Below are positions 1 to 13,200 of a stretch of DNA of 64,000 bases, piece by piece. Positions within the stretch are counted from its first letter, which is position 1; each line of letters starts with the position of its first letter. The DNA is from Castor canadensis (Eukaryota > Chordata > Mammalia > Rodentia > Castoridae), in contig NC_133392.1 of the NCBI RefSeq assembly GCF_047511655.1, positions 28,444,001 to 28,508,000 of the forward strand, given 5' to 3'. The notes beneath the pieces were generated by a model. It was not told the DNA's origin, did no database searches, and saw only the letters and a program-made list of their open reading frames with translations. The position numbers were made by a program, and so were the translations under genes.

Positions 1-900
1 TCTGTTCTCCTCCCACTTATATCTCTGAAACTAATTGAAGCGTCAGATGTGAAAGCAATTAATGTACCTTTCTCTAGGAAGCCCCTTTGATTGACAATAC
101 TCCTCCCTGCAAAACAAGCTGATAAAATATGAACAAGGGAAATAACTGACAGTAGAGACTTGAAATCAAACCAAAAAATTAATCCTAATCTAGCAGTTAC
201 TTTGTGCCCTAGGACTAGGCAAGAAGGTTAATCATCCTTGAAGTCACTACACTGGCTGCTTTGGAGGGTGGCTGAGAGAGGATTCCATTTGGAAACCTCT
301 GGAATACTTTACAAATGAATTGTTTTTGCTAGCTCATTTTCCCCAACTGTTTTAAGAAAGTGGCTGAGGGAAATGCTGTCTGTCCTCAGCACTGATTCTT
401 AGCCACCTAAAACACCAGGGTGGGTGGGTTTGGCTCCAAGCTCTGCTGAGCACTTAACTACAGTTGGGCTCTTAGGTGAGGGGTATAGGCACTGAAACTT
501 GAGTACAGGTTCTCTGAGGCCAGAGAACTCTGACCTATCAGGATGTCTGCTTCCTGTTCACTGTGGTAGCATTTCTGTTCCTGCTTTGCTGTCTCCACCT
601 CTGGTTTGCCCAGCATTTTTCCTTAGATGGCATGATCTTTATTTTGGCCACATACAGAACTGCTTGTTAGGTAGGGACTATCACCAGTGCAACAATCACT
701 GTCCCACTGTGGCTCAGAAGCCTGCTTTGCCCAGTTTTCTTCCCAGCCAGAGAGCCTGGAACCAGACCAAGAGCTGGGTTGTCTTGTATGTCCTCTCAAC
801 TCCAGCCTAGGGAATGACTAGCAAGGAAAAAGAAGCATGAGGACATGTTCACAAATGCTGGAAAACCGTCACCCATCCCCACTTTCTCACCTTTAGAATA
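1..900. other. 3' flank of SLF2, no gene recognised
   Basis: Unique-looking sequence. One open stretch at 499-810 starts at TTG and matches nothing I know. In human, SEMA4G lies beyond SLF2 on this side; no semaphorin exon was recognised here. Confidence 0.5.
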
Positions 901-901
901 C

Positions 902-1225
902 TTTTTTTGGGGGGAAGTACTAGGGTTTGAACTCAGGGCCTCTTGCTAGGCAGGCACTCTACTTCTTGAGCCATCTTGCCAGTCCTTTTTTGTGTTGGGT
1001 ATTTTTGAGATAGGGTCTCACTTTTTACCTGGGCTGGCCTTGAACTGCAATCCTCCTGATCTCTGCCTTCCATTGTCAGGATTACAGCCATGAGCCAGAC
1101 ATCTGATGCATGCTTGGTTTTTAAAAGTCAAAAACTGGGCTGGAGGCATGGTTCAACTGTAGAATGCATGCCAAGCAAGAGCAGGGCCCTAAATTCAAGC
1201 CCCAATACTGCCAGGAAAAAAAAAA
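902..1225. repeat. Composite SINE (minus) and tRNA-like SINE (plus)
   Basis: 902-1100 is a tRNA-like + B1 dimer in reverse (GTTTGAACTCAGGGCC box, then the reversed B1 CTGGGCTGGCC and GGATTACAG). 1135-1225 is a forward tRNA-like SINE ending in an A-tail. Confidence 0.85.
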
Positions 1226-1414
1226 GAAACTTACTTTTACCACCAGAGACAGAGCTGGACAGAGAAGCCTCTGGAGCACCATGAGTTCAAAGAAACAGAA
1301 TATACTTCCAACCATGCTTTTTGGAGATAAAATGTTTGATCAGGTATCAGCATACCCCATGGTGCCTGCTTAAGATCAATTTGTCATCTGAAAAAAGCCT
1401 CAAGTTAGAGCTAA

Positions 1415-1690
1415 TGATCAGCTAGTATTTACTGAGTTCTAGCTATACATTAGGCACTGTGCTGAGCACTTTTCATGCATTAGTCAGTACTCAGAAATGC
1501 TTAAAAGGGTATTTGTTATTATTCCATTTAATAGATGAAAAAACTTAGGCTCAGAGAGTTTATTTAACTTGCTAAAGGTAAACAGCTAGTGTGGTAAAGG
1601 GATCTGAGTCTATGCCTAGGGGCAGAGTCAAGTCCTTTCCCTTAAACCGTATAAGGCTGTGCTGCCTATGTCTTGTGAAATACTTAGGAC
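1415..1690 (-). repeat. MIR element
   Basis: Reverse-orientation MIR core: TTTACTGAGTTC, GGCACTGTGCTGAGC, GATGAAAAAACTTAGGCTCA and the later ACAGCTAGT are recognisable and diverged. Confidence 0.75.
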
Positions 1691-1984
1691 AATGTCTCTG
1701 CTTCTATCTGGCCTGTTACCCACAATACAGCCTGCTATCAGAGAAAAATGCTCACAGGTAGTTTCTACCAACCCAGCCTAGCAGAAAGGAGAAAAGCATA
1801 CAGGCACACTTCTAGAACTAGGTTCTGGCTAGGCCTTCTATGAGCTCACAAGAAGTTTCTCCTGGAGATGTTAACCTGACTCCCCAGGTGGCATACACAG
1901 AGCCATGTCCACCAGTCCTGGACTCTAGAACAAGACATCAAGATCAAGGTTATGTTTTTCTAGTCCTCTTTGTTCAATAACCTG

Positions 1985-2176
1985 CTTTATTTTTTTGGTG
2001 GTACTGGGGATTGAATTCAGGGCCTTGTGGCTTGCTAGGCAAACTTTCACCTGAGCCAAATCCCTAGCCCTATTTGCTGAGATGGGTCCTTCCAACTTTT
2101 TGCCTAGGCTGGCCTTGAACCATGCATGATTTTCCCAAGTAGCAGGGATTACAGGCGTGAGCCATCACACCCGGTC
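1985..2176 (-). repeat. Composite B1 + tRNA-like SINE
   Basis: Reverse dimer: T-rich start, GGTGGTACTGGGGATTGAA, then GCCTAGGCTGGCC and GGATTACAGGCGTGAGCC. Confidence 0.85.
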
Positions 2177-2574
2177 CCAATAACCTATTTTAACCTTGAT
2201 ACCAGCAGGTAAGATTCAGGAATTGTTTTTGTTGTTCACTGCCAAATTCTTGATTCTAAAAAAAAATCACCTGACATGTAGGTACTCAATACTTATTGAA
2301 TGTACATGGCAAATGAGACAAGAATGAGATTACTAGATTCCTCACTGTAATGTATTCAGCAAATTATTAACTGGTTATATAAAAATGAACTGTGTACAGC
2401 TGTGGCTTTATGTTTTCCAGATACAGGAAACATCAAGCTAAAAAACTGGAGTATCCAGGGCAAGACAAAGGTAGTAATCAGTGTAAGAACTAGGGAATGG
2501 GGAAGGTGAAGAAACTGGGCATTCCAAATACTTAACCATGTCCACTCCCAAACAAATGTTACCAAACACGTTTA

Positions 2575-5500
2575 AACTGAGAAAAAGCAGTTTTAATAAC
2601 ACACACATACATTCAGAGGACTTTAAACAAGATGTAGTATAAAATCTTAAAAGAAAAAAAATGAAAGAAAAAGGAAGTCTGCCATTTAACTGCCTAAGAT
2701 CTGGTGGATTACCTGGCTAACAGGACTGCCCAGGGAAAACAAATGCACAGATAATGAGGTGCACCTATACTGCTGACAAGTAGGAAATAACCACCAAAAT
2801 CATGCTAACTGCTCTACATGCCCACCCACCTGTACCCTACTCTTGCCTCCTTAGAGACAAACCTGACAGTCATCCCCTAATTCTCCAACTCAGCCACTTG
2901 TTAATAGGTCACTTCTTTTAAAAACAATTTCTTTTAATTTAAAAATTACTCTTGGTTTAAAGACTCCACACATTATTACTGGCCAGTCCCCACCAACTGT
3001 AATCTGTTCTGATTAAAATAAAAATGCAAATGCTCTAACAAAGCCTGGATGTTAACACACCATTATCTATCTTTACTGGGGAGATTTTTGTGAAGTCAAA
3101 AGCAAGCTAGTACTTGCATTTGAAAGCAAAAACAAAATGCCAACCTTCTAAAAGGTGACAAAGGCACCGCTGCCATCAGGAGATAGACAGAAAATGTACA
3201 AATGCTGTTATTTTACTGCTACACAGATGCGTTTTGTGCATGGAGAGCTGCTTCACTTAACATGACATAACAATTATATTTTCAGATAACAAGAAAAGCA
3301 AGTTAGAAAAGGCAAACAGTTAACACACAAAAGCATAAACACAAGTACCTTAATTTTCAGCTTGCAGTAAGGGTAATAAGTCTGACATACACATCCAGAA
3401 AATTAGACAAGTGATTTTTGGCACAGAAATACTGCCAAACACACCACCACTCAGTGCAAGCTTTGTCTGTCAAGTCCAAAGTGGCTTGACATTCTCTGTG
3501 CAATGAGCATTTTCTCCCTTGCTACCATCCCACTCACTGAGTAACAACAGCAGGAGGGAGACAAAGGATGGGGACTCAAGAGGGAGGAAAAAAAAACTTG
3601 ATTTGGGAAAACCATGCGCTATTTGTGCTAAAAAGAGAATCACAAAATTTCTATGAGCGCCCAAATGCAAATACTAATTGGACTATGACCTGGAGCTGAA
3701 GACCTCTACCAGAGTCATAAATACAAGGGCCTAAACTGATGTCTGGCCATTTATTTTAAAGGGACAGATAAGTATTTTTCTTTAATGGAGAAAGGCAATT
3801 AAAAATAGATTTTTTTTTCTTAGTGGAACTGCTAAATAAAAATGTATCAAAGTGGTTTTAAATTTGATGGGCAGCTATCTGTTGAAACTGCAATACAAAA
3901 GGGTCACTTAAAAAAAACCTGAATAACCCACTTGTTCCCGTCAATGTATACAATTAGAAAATATTTACACACTGTAATTATAAGCAATATAAGCAGTATT
4001 TTATACTTTCAGATTTTGTACACTTTACACAATGCAAAATGAGAAAAATATGAACACTTATAAAATTACACACAAATAATGTATCTACAAAGTATTAAAT
4101 TACAGAGTGAAAGCCCCCATTGTTGGGCAGATAGATGCCAGAGTTTCAAGCTTCTGTTAAATATAACTCTTTGTATCTATCTCTTTAACCATAAGTGGCA
4201 TTTTGTAACAATACCCTTGAGAGGTAGTATCAAGATAATATTCTTACCAGTAAACTCAACACAGAATAAAATTTTCGTTGGTTTGACTGTTCCAGCCTTG
4301 TTCAGTCTGCGTTCTTGGAAACTGGATTTATCTAGTCTTGCTTATAAAATCTCTAACTGCCCAATGCTTGACATGAGCTCAAAAATTACTGATGCTATTT
4401 CAAATGATAAATTTAAGATAAAATGGTTTTATTCCTAAGCCTCAATTTAGAGGTAGAGAGTTAGTTCTCAAAATTTAGTTTTTCCCTGTCAAACCATACA
4501 CTTATTCCCTTCGCCTCCATCATCTTCCCTACAACAACTAGAGATGTCAAGAGTACTCTGGAAAGAGCAAGTCACCTAAACCAGTATTGTAAGAACAACA
4601 ACAAAGTTGGTATTCTCCTTCAGGAAATAAACCCTCCTAAAGGGACACTTGGTTAACAAAAGAATTTTTCAGTTGACTGTAAGTCTGTTGCTATCCAAGG
4701 CTTCAAAAGGGCCCTTGGGCTAAAACTAGCAAGTGTACTTCTACTATCCTTCAACCATTTTAACCAGAGGATGGCTTTCCAGTGTTTAAAAGAATTTAAA
4801 GCAGCTGTGGTTTTCAAGTGCAACAACTTCAAGATAAAAACACATGAGTGCACACACGCACACATACCCCACACACAACCCCATACACTCCAACAGTCCC
4901 AAAATATAAACACCATCCAGGTCTTTGCAAAGTTAAATATTAATGGAAATGTGATTTTTGGAAACTTTCCAAGATCTTTAAATTTTTACAACAGACAATT
5001 CTATAATATAGTTACCAAGGGCCAGTATTCTAAGATATAGCCAAGAGTCTATGATTTAACCAATACTTAAAAAAATATGGATTTAAAAAATCCAAAACAA
5101 ACTGTCTATGAATGTTTTGGCATTTTAGAAACAGAGCCACTATTTAACAGCTTAATCTCTCTCTTCCTCTTAGGGGAATTAAATACTACACCAAACTTGT
5201 TTCTCAATTGTTTTAATGTATTCTAAAAACCTAACAGATTTATAACCTTGAATAATGAAGGAAAATGGCATGTACTGAAACCTCTTGTGGCTTACAGGAG
5301 TTACAGAAGAGATCTATGTTTTTTATTACTAAACTCTGTTCTAAACTTTCCCTTTGCATCCTAAAACAATCAAAAGGGAAAATTAACCCAACTAGAACTT
5401 GGTCTGGGTTTCTAAATCTGACTCCTCAAATTGGTCCAAACTCTTTTCTTGCTTAGTTCTTATGATTATCCAAGTGCCACAAATACTACTTAAAAAAAGA

Positions 5501-5824
5501 TAATTGGCTTATAATTTAACAAGAGGAGTTAATAAGGGCAGGTTAAACATGTAACTACTAGCTGCTTTTACCCCTCCCTCCTTTCAGAAGACTCTGCTCT
5601 TTTATATAAGGTCAGTTGTCTTAACAGTTAAATAGATCATATTTCATTTCTGCTTCAAAAATGGCAATTTCTTCATTACCAGCTTCATACTAGATATTCA
5701 AGTGGTACATTTGTTGTGTATTTTCTTATCATCCCATTGGATTCTGTAGTAATCCTTTCTACTTCTCTTGGAAAGGCTCTTAATGAATTTGTCTTGGTTC
5801 ATATTTTTGTTGTTGTAATTCCTG
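2575..5824 (-). other. SLF2: SLF2 3' UTR
   Basis: About 3.25 kb of AT-rich sequence follows the stop with no SINE, LINE or LTR that I can recognise, although SINEs are frequent on both sides. That absence and the poly(A) signal at its far end suggest one terminal exon. Short CA-rich tract at about 4848-4890. Several internal AATAAA hexamers on this strand (about 5310, 4427 and 3733) could serve as proximal poly(A) signals. The far end is inferred from sequence only. Confidence 0.75.
2592..2597 (-). terminator. Probable distal poly(A) signal of SLF2 (ATTAAA)
   Basis: ATTAAA on the minus strand, followed at 2540-2575 by a GT-rich stretch (TGTTTGG and TTTGTTTGG), as expected of a downstream processing element. 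Cleavage would fall near 2575-2585. The first SINE beyond the gene starts at about 2176. Confidence 0.6.
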
Positions 5825-5860
5825 TTAAGAATCTGGTACCCAGAAGTCATGAAGCTGCCC
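5825..5860 (-). CDS. SLF2: SLF2 coding exon 20 (residues 1155-1165, stop)
   Basis: After acceptor ATTCTAG|GGGCAG it reads [11 protein letters not shown] and TAA. With Gln1154 from exon 19 it forms Q-x-x-L-x-x-F-W, a PIP-box-like C-terminus. The exon continues into the 3' UTR. Confidence 0.94.
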   Translation of the reverse strand, partial: GQLHDFWVPDS

Positions 5861-7249
5861 CTAGAATAGAAGAAAAAAAGAGTAAAGGAAAATTTAATCA
5901 GATCATTAATTAATCCTTATAAAAGGATAGGATTTTGGTAATGAGATCATTAAGTTATACATTTCTCTGAAACTTTTTTTTTTGTCTTTTCTTTTTTGGT
6001 TCTGGGATCGAACCCAGGGCCTCGCGCATGCTAGGCAAGCGCTGTACCACCGAGTTACATCCCAGCCCCTGAAATTTTTTTTTTATAATCAGATTCAAAG
6101 TTTACATTTTGTGCTCTAACAACAAAAAGAATAACATAAACACAGTGTATTTTTCTTACCACCACACTCACAAAGTGACATATTTAAGGAGATTAATGTA
6201 AAGTTTTACTCCTAAATTCTTTTGTGTTTTAATGTGGCATCAGCTTATATGGCCAGCCTTAAAAAAGTCTACTCAAGTTAGAAATTAAAACAATAACAAA
6301 GCATAAATTTAAGATTTCTCAAAGACTTCTAAAAAAAATATGCTTATCTCACGAAAGATACTATAACAGCAAAAGAATAAAAATGTCATAAAATAGTGAA
6401 GTTGCCCTTCCTAGTTAATATTCAGTCTTCTTAATACTCTGATCAGAAATGCCTTGACTACTCAAAGTTTCATCTTCAGATTGGCAGCACTGGCATCAAC
6501 CTGAGAACTTGTTAGAAATGGAGAATATCTCAGGTCCCACTCCAGACCTAATGAATCAGAATCCACACTTCAGTGATTTCCTAGTTGATTCCTATGTACA
6601 TTAAAATTTGAGAAGTTACACTTCAGACAATTCTACATCAGATAGCTTGTAAACAAACAGTACGGCAAACTTATTAGCAGATATGTGAAAAAAAAATAGC
6701 CCTCTCAGGCAAAGGGTTCCTTAAATTATGATACCAAAAGCGTAAGTGACAAAAGAAAGAAACTAGACTCCATTGTAATTAAAAAATTTTATGCCAAAAA
6801 TGATACCATTAAGACAATGAAAAGATAACATACAGAATGGGAGGAAATATTTATAAATTATGTATCTAATAAGGAACTTATACCAAGAACACATGGAGAA
6901 TTCTATTTAATAACAAAAAGATAGGTCAAGTAAAAGACAGGCAAAGGATATGAATACATTTCTGTACAGAAGCTACATAGTAGCCAATAAACACACCAGA
7001 TGTTCAACGTCCTTAACATTAGGGAAGTGCAAAGCAAACTGACAGTGAGATTCTACTTCCCACCCTCAACTATGGCTTTAGTAAGAAAAACAAAAAAGTA
7101 AGTGTAGGGGGAATATGGAGAAATCAGAATTCGCATACATTCTGGTGGGAATATAAAATGGTGTAGCCTCTACGGAAAACAACAACAGTCTGTAAGTTCC
7201 TTAAAACACTGAACATAGAATTACTGTATGACCCTGAAATTCTACTCTC

Positions 7250-7289
<40 letters not shown>

Positions 7290-10200
7290 ACACATATATA
7301 AAACTAAAGATGTTTTAACTTGGAAACATGTATCGATACAAAAACAACTATTCATGGGAGCCTTCTTTGTAGTCACTCAAATGTCCATCTAATAAGTGGA
7401 TAAATAAATGTATATCCACACAATCAAATATTGTTCACCAATAGAAAGGATATAAATAGTATAGCAAGGATTCACTTAAGTTAATTAAAAGAATAGGCAA
7501 TCTATACAAAATAGATTAGTGTTTGCTAAGGGCTTAAGGGGAATGAGGATAGTTGGGGAATGGAGGGATGACTGTTAATGTTAAGACTGTGGTCCACAGG
7601 AAATCAATGTGAGTCAATGCCCTGTGTAGCTATCCTTATCTCAACCAGCAAAAACCCTTGTTCCTTCCTATTATTGCTTATACTCTCTCTACAACAAAAT
7701 TAGAAATAAGGGCAAAATAGTTTCTGCTAGGTATTGAGGGGTGGGGAGAGGGAGGGGGCGGAGTGGGTGGTAAGGGAGGGGGTGGGGGCAGGGGGGAGAA
7801 ATGAACCAAGCCTTGTATGCACATATGAATAATAAAAGAAAAATGAAAAAAAAAAAAAAGACTGTGGTCATAATCAAAACTCTGTGAATATACTAAAAAC
7901 CACCATATATATGTATATGTGTATACACCCCCAGCCCTACAAACCATCATAAACTTTTAAGTGGGTGAAATGTATACCATGTGTACTTTACCTTAAGAGA
8001 ACTACTGAAAATAGTTATGAAATAACCTCCACCTGACGTAACGTAACATTTAATTTTTTGGTGGGGGCAGCGGGGAGGAAGGCAGTACTGTGATTTGAAC
8101 TCAGGGATTCATGCTTGTTAGACAGGAATTTTATCGCTTGAGTCACTCCACCAGCCCCGTAATGTAAAATTAAAGTGGGCATAAACATTTCTGAAAATAA
8201 ATTAATGAGCCAAGTGTCAGTGGCTCACACCTGTAATCCTAGCTACTCAGGAGGCAGAGATCAGGAAGATGAGGTTTGAAGCCAACCTGGGCAAATAGTT
8301 CGTGAGACCCTATCTCGAAAAACCGTTTGTGAAAATAGGGCTGGCGAAGTAGCTCAAGGTACAGGTCCTGGGTTCAAACCCCAGTACCACACACATGCAC
8401 ACAAAAATTAATGAATATAAGGTAAACAAAAACTAAAAAACATACACAAATCACATATAGTACTGGAGTTTTCAACTTAAGATATTTAGAAGCAAGCGCT
8501 ATTTTTTTTTTAATTGTGCTGGGGATGCATTGGCAAGTATTCTGTTACACTTCATGCTGTTTCAAACGATATGAGGAGTAGCATTCAGCAAAATATATTA
8601 AAAGTTTTTGTTTTTTTTTTTTTGGTGGCACTGAGGTTTGAACTCAGGGCCTCACGCTTGCTAAGGAGGTGTTCTTACTGCTTGAGTCACCCTGCCAGCT
8701 CCCATTCAGTAAAGTATTAATAATAAATAAAACTGTTTAATAAAATGCCACCTGAGTAGGCCGACAGTTCTGGATTATTTCCTGCCATTTTCCATGTATC
8801 CTGGCAACCAAGTCTTTCACCTTAAAAATACCAAAAAGAGGAAAAGAGTTCAGATCAAAACATTCTCATTTACAATCAATTTAAGACTTCATACAAAAGA
8901 TCTTGTAGTTATGATAGACAGACTCATACCTAACAGCTCAATTTGATTTTTCTCAAGGAAGAAAAAAAGGTACTCATCTTTTGGAGAGGCTTTCAAATTA
9001 TAATAATTAATAAAACTTCTTTTATCACCATAATCTAGAAGATTGAATGCTTAGATCTCAACTTTCTTAATAGTTATTAAAGATCATTCAGAAAAATATA
9101 ATCCCTGCCTTCAAAGGAATTTGTATTTTCTACTTGCTGGCTTTTAATACTGAGATAGAAAAGCTAAAGGGCCCAAGGCTTTGGCTATTTCCTGCCTTAC
9201 CACATCTTCTCCATATTATCAGAAGATTCAAAATTCACTGCTACTCCTCTGCTTTTGTTGTTTAGAGGTCTAGCAAGTCTCTGCAAAACTCAAACTTTAG
9301 AGCTGGGTGCCGATGGCTCACACCTGTAATCCTAGCTACTTGGGAGGTAGAGATCAGGAGGATCGCTGTTTGGGCAAACAGTTTGTGAGACACCCCTCCT
9401 CCCCTATCTTGAAAATACCCACCACAAAAAAGGGCTGGCCGAATGGCTCAAGTGGTAGAATGCCTGCCTAGCACGTGTAAGGCCCAAGTTAAACCCCCAA
9501 TACTGCCAAAAAACCAACCCCCCCCATCTTTTTTTTTTAAGTTTTAAATCTTTTTTTCAGTGCTGGAGATTAAATGGAAGGTAGGGCTTTAAGCGTGCTA
9601 GGTAAGTGCTCCTCCTATCATAACAGGATTAGTGCCTTAAGCTATATCCCTAACTTTTATATTCCTTTTTATATGCTTCTCTTCCTTAAAAAAAGTTTTT
9701 TTTAATACAGTGTCTCATTATGTAGCCCAGGCTGGACCAGAACTGGTGATCCTCCTGCCTCAGCCTCCCAAGTTTTGGGATTACAGTTGCGTACCACCAT
9801 ATCCAGCTCTTCCTTCAATACAATGTAGCCAAGATCAAAAAGAAAAAAAATCCAGTAGGCATGGTGGTGCAAGCAGAGATTGGGAGGATCACAGCTCTAG
9901 GCCAGTCTAAGCAAAAAAGTATGGGAGACCCCCACCTCAAACAGTGGCTAGGTGTGGTGGCGTGTGCCTGTTATCTCCAGCTATGCAGGAAAATTCAAAT
10001 ACAAGGATTGAAGTCCCTGTGGGCCAGGGCATAAAGCAAAACCCTATCTCAAAAATAACTAACACATATATACATATACACAAACAGCTGGCAGAGTGGC
10101 CCAAGTGGTAGCACCTGCCTAGCTAGGGCCAGGAGCTGAGTTCAATCCGCAGTACTGCCAATACCCACCAATACCTCCAATCCTAACAATAGGTATAAAA

Positions 10201-13200
10201 CACACTTACCTTAGTTCTATAAAAAAGTCTGGCATCTTCTCTAATATCACACTTAACATGTTTTTCCAAAGCCCCACACAGTAGCACAAAGTGTTTCTGG
10301 GTAAAACAAAACAAATACAAGGGATGAAAACAACTCTGAAGCTTTACGAATTAACAGAGATTAAGGAGTTATAACAACTAAATCACTTAAAAATCTATCA
10401 GTCCCCAGATAGCAATTTCTGATGTTAATTAACTAAAATAATAGTGTAAGTAGCCACTTCCATGAGAAACAGGATAGTTATGGTTTATTGCCAATTAATT
10501 TAAAAAATTAATTGCATGGTAGCACATGCCTACAGATCAGAAGTCTGAGATCACTCTAACATAGCAAGTCCCAGTGTCATTGAGTAACAAACTAAGAGTT
10601 GGTGGAGTGGTTCAAAGTGTAGAGGGCCTGCTTAGTAAGCATGAGGTCCTTAGTTCAAACCCCAGTAATGAGAAAACAAACCAAAAAATACAAGATGTAG
10701 GTTAGTAGCAGATGCTGCTTGGCAATAAAGAGCCTGCCTAGCATGCATGAGGCCGTGGGTTTGATTCCCAGTACCTCAAAACAAAAAAATGAAAAACACA
10801 AAAATAAAAACTGTTTTCTATGTATTAAGTCACATTAATGAAAATTAAACCCCAGAGCTCAAACTGGATTATGTAGTACTCAAAAATATGAAGAGTCCTT
10901 CCTTAAATACATTCTCTAGTGGAATATTCAAATTACAGATAACCTATTTTTTTCTCTATAAAGAAAACAAGCTTTTGTTTTACTATTTCTAAAATGAATT
11001 ATTACTTTATGGTTTTAAATGGTATTCTTATTATTTTTGTAGTATTAGGGTTGAATTCAGTGCTTCATACTTCCAAGGCTCCGGAGCCCTTCTGTTTTTA
11101 AGATAGGGCCTCAAACTACATTCCTCCTGCCACCCTCCAGAATAGCTGGGGATCACAGGGTGCACCACCACACTGGGCTTATTTTTGACACAGGGCCTTG
11201 CTAACTTTGCACCACCATAACCATTTTTCTTTGGGCGGGGAGGGGTTGGGGGGGGAGCTGAGGGAGGAGGATTGCAAGTTGAATAGCTATATACTGAGAC
11301 ACTGTCTCAAAACAAAACTATTAAACAAAAAGGTTTAAAAATAAATTTTTTTCCCTTTGAAACTGGGGATTGAATTCAAGGCCTTGAGCTAGCAAGTATT
11401 CTACACTTGAGCAACATCTCCAACCCCAAATCAGTTTTTTAATCAGAAAATAAAATTATGAAAATGTAAAGGCCACAAACATACATTACAAATAGATGAC
11501 TATTTAGGGGCTAATTGTGAGAGCGAATAGTGTTACATAAATAGCATTTAGAAAAACACATGAACGTGGCATGCATTCCTATAATCCCAGCACTCGGGAG
11601 TCAGAGGTAGAAAACTGCAAATTTGTAGCCCAAATTTGAGGCTACATAGGGAGACCCTGCCTCAAAACAAACTAAAAAACCCTACCACACATGATCAGCT
11701 CTGTTTTTTCTATCATGATTACAGATAAATTTTAAAATGGAGAATGAAATAACTAAAATATGAAAGAGGAAGAATAGAGTAATTCAAAATAAAAATCTTA
11801 ATATGGAGAGAGAATTCAGAAATGCATTTTTTGGTGGTACTAGAATTTGAACTCAGGATTTCGCACTTGCTGGGCAGACACTTTACCACTTGAGCCATGT
11901 TTCCAGCCTTTTTTGCTCTGGTTATTTTGGAGATAGGATCTCACTCTTTACCCAGGCTAGTCTGGACCTTCATGTTTGTATTTTAGTCTTCCTGCCCTAG
12001 CTGGGATGACAGGTGTACCCCACAACACCCAGCTACTGGTTGAGAAAGGATCTCGCTAACTTTTTCCCTAGGCTGGTCTTGAATTGTGATCCTCCCAATA
12101 TCCACTTCCACTTCCCAAGTAGTTAGGATTACAGGTGTGCAATCCCTGCTGACCAGCTGAGAAATGCATTTTTTTTTTGGCGGTACTGGGACTTGAACTC
12201 AGGGCTTCACCTTGAGCCACTCCACGAACTACATGCCTGGGCTGGCTTTGACCACAATCCTCCTGATTTCTGCCTCCTGAGTAGCAAGGATTACAGGTGT
12301 GAGCCACCAGCACCTGGTTGCATTTTTTTTTTTTTTTGATGGTGGTACTGGGGTTTGAACTTAGGACCTCATGCATGCTAGGAAGGAACTCTACAACCTG
12401 AGTCACTCTGCCAGCCCAGAAATGCATTTTTAAAATAAGCCTAAGTTAACATCAGTTTAATTTTAAAGGCAAATGGTATTTCTAAAGAAGAGTTGGGCAT
12501 GGTGGCTCATGCCTGCAATTCCAGCTACTTGGGAGACAGAGATCAGGAGGATCATAGTTCAACGCCAACTTGGGTTATTAAGTTAGTGAGACCGCCATCT
12601 CAGCAAATAGTTGGGCAGTGGTAGCACATACCTGTAACCCAACTATGCAGAAGGATAGGTAAGAGGATCACTAGTGAAAGCGGGCCCTGGGCAAAATGTG
12701 AGACCCTATCTGAAAAATAACTAAAGCTAAAAGGGCTGGAGGTGTGGTTCAAGTGGTAAAGTGCTTGTCCAGCAAGCACAAGGCCCTGCATTCATACCCC
12801 AGTACCCCACCCCCAACAACAACAAAAAAAAGAGTGGGAAGAGGTTGAAAGAAATAAGCTATTGGCCCTATTTGGTGAGCCTGGTATCGTATGAATATCT
12901 TTTACTACTGCCAAGTTATGACGGTTAAGCTCAACTCCAACAAACAGAACTAACATTTGCTGACAAGTAATTCTTGACAATATGATATGGTTGCCTGCCA
13001 CTATTACTTCCCTCTTTCCTGTGCAAAAACACTTAACTCTTATTACGTTTTCTCCTAACTAAAACATGCTCATTTATTCTATCAATAATAACACCTATAT
13101 GAAATAACACTAAACATTACCTACCCGTTGTCCAGAAGAAAAAGAATGAGAACAACTAACTTCACCAACTAAATGAAGAAGAACGTAGGTCAGATAATAT

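Larger units (their letters stand above)
6690..8030 (+). repeat. Old L1 fragment, split by a younger L1 3' end
   Basis: Diverged L1 ORF2/3'-UTR sequence (e.g. TTCTGGTGGGAATATAAAATGG, ATGTCCATCTAATAAGTGG). A (GT)n tract interrupts it at 7252-7287, and a younger L1 at 7595-7857. No intact frame. Confidence 0.65.

Noticed and set aside
499..810. 103-codon open frame towards SEMA4G
   Set aside because: Starts at TTG, no known domain, no exon signals checked out; chance is sufficient.
7252..7287. CRISPR-like or other regular array
   Set aside because: Simple (GT)n microsatellite; likewise the CA/GT tracts at 48343, 50194 and 56186.
7678..7950. Pro-rich open frame (minus)
   Set aside because: Antisense of the G-rich L1 3' UTR tract.
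12068..12427. 119-codon open frame (minus)
   Set aside because: Reads through composite SINEs; phrases such as [12 protein letters not shown] are the usual translation of a B1.
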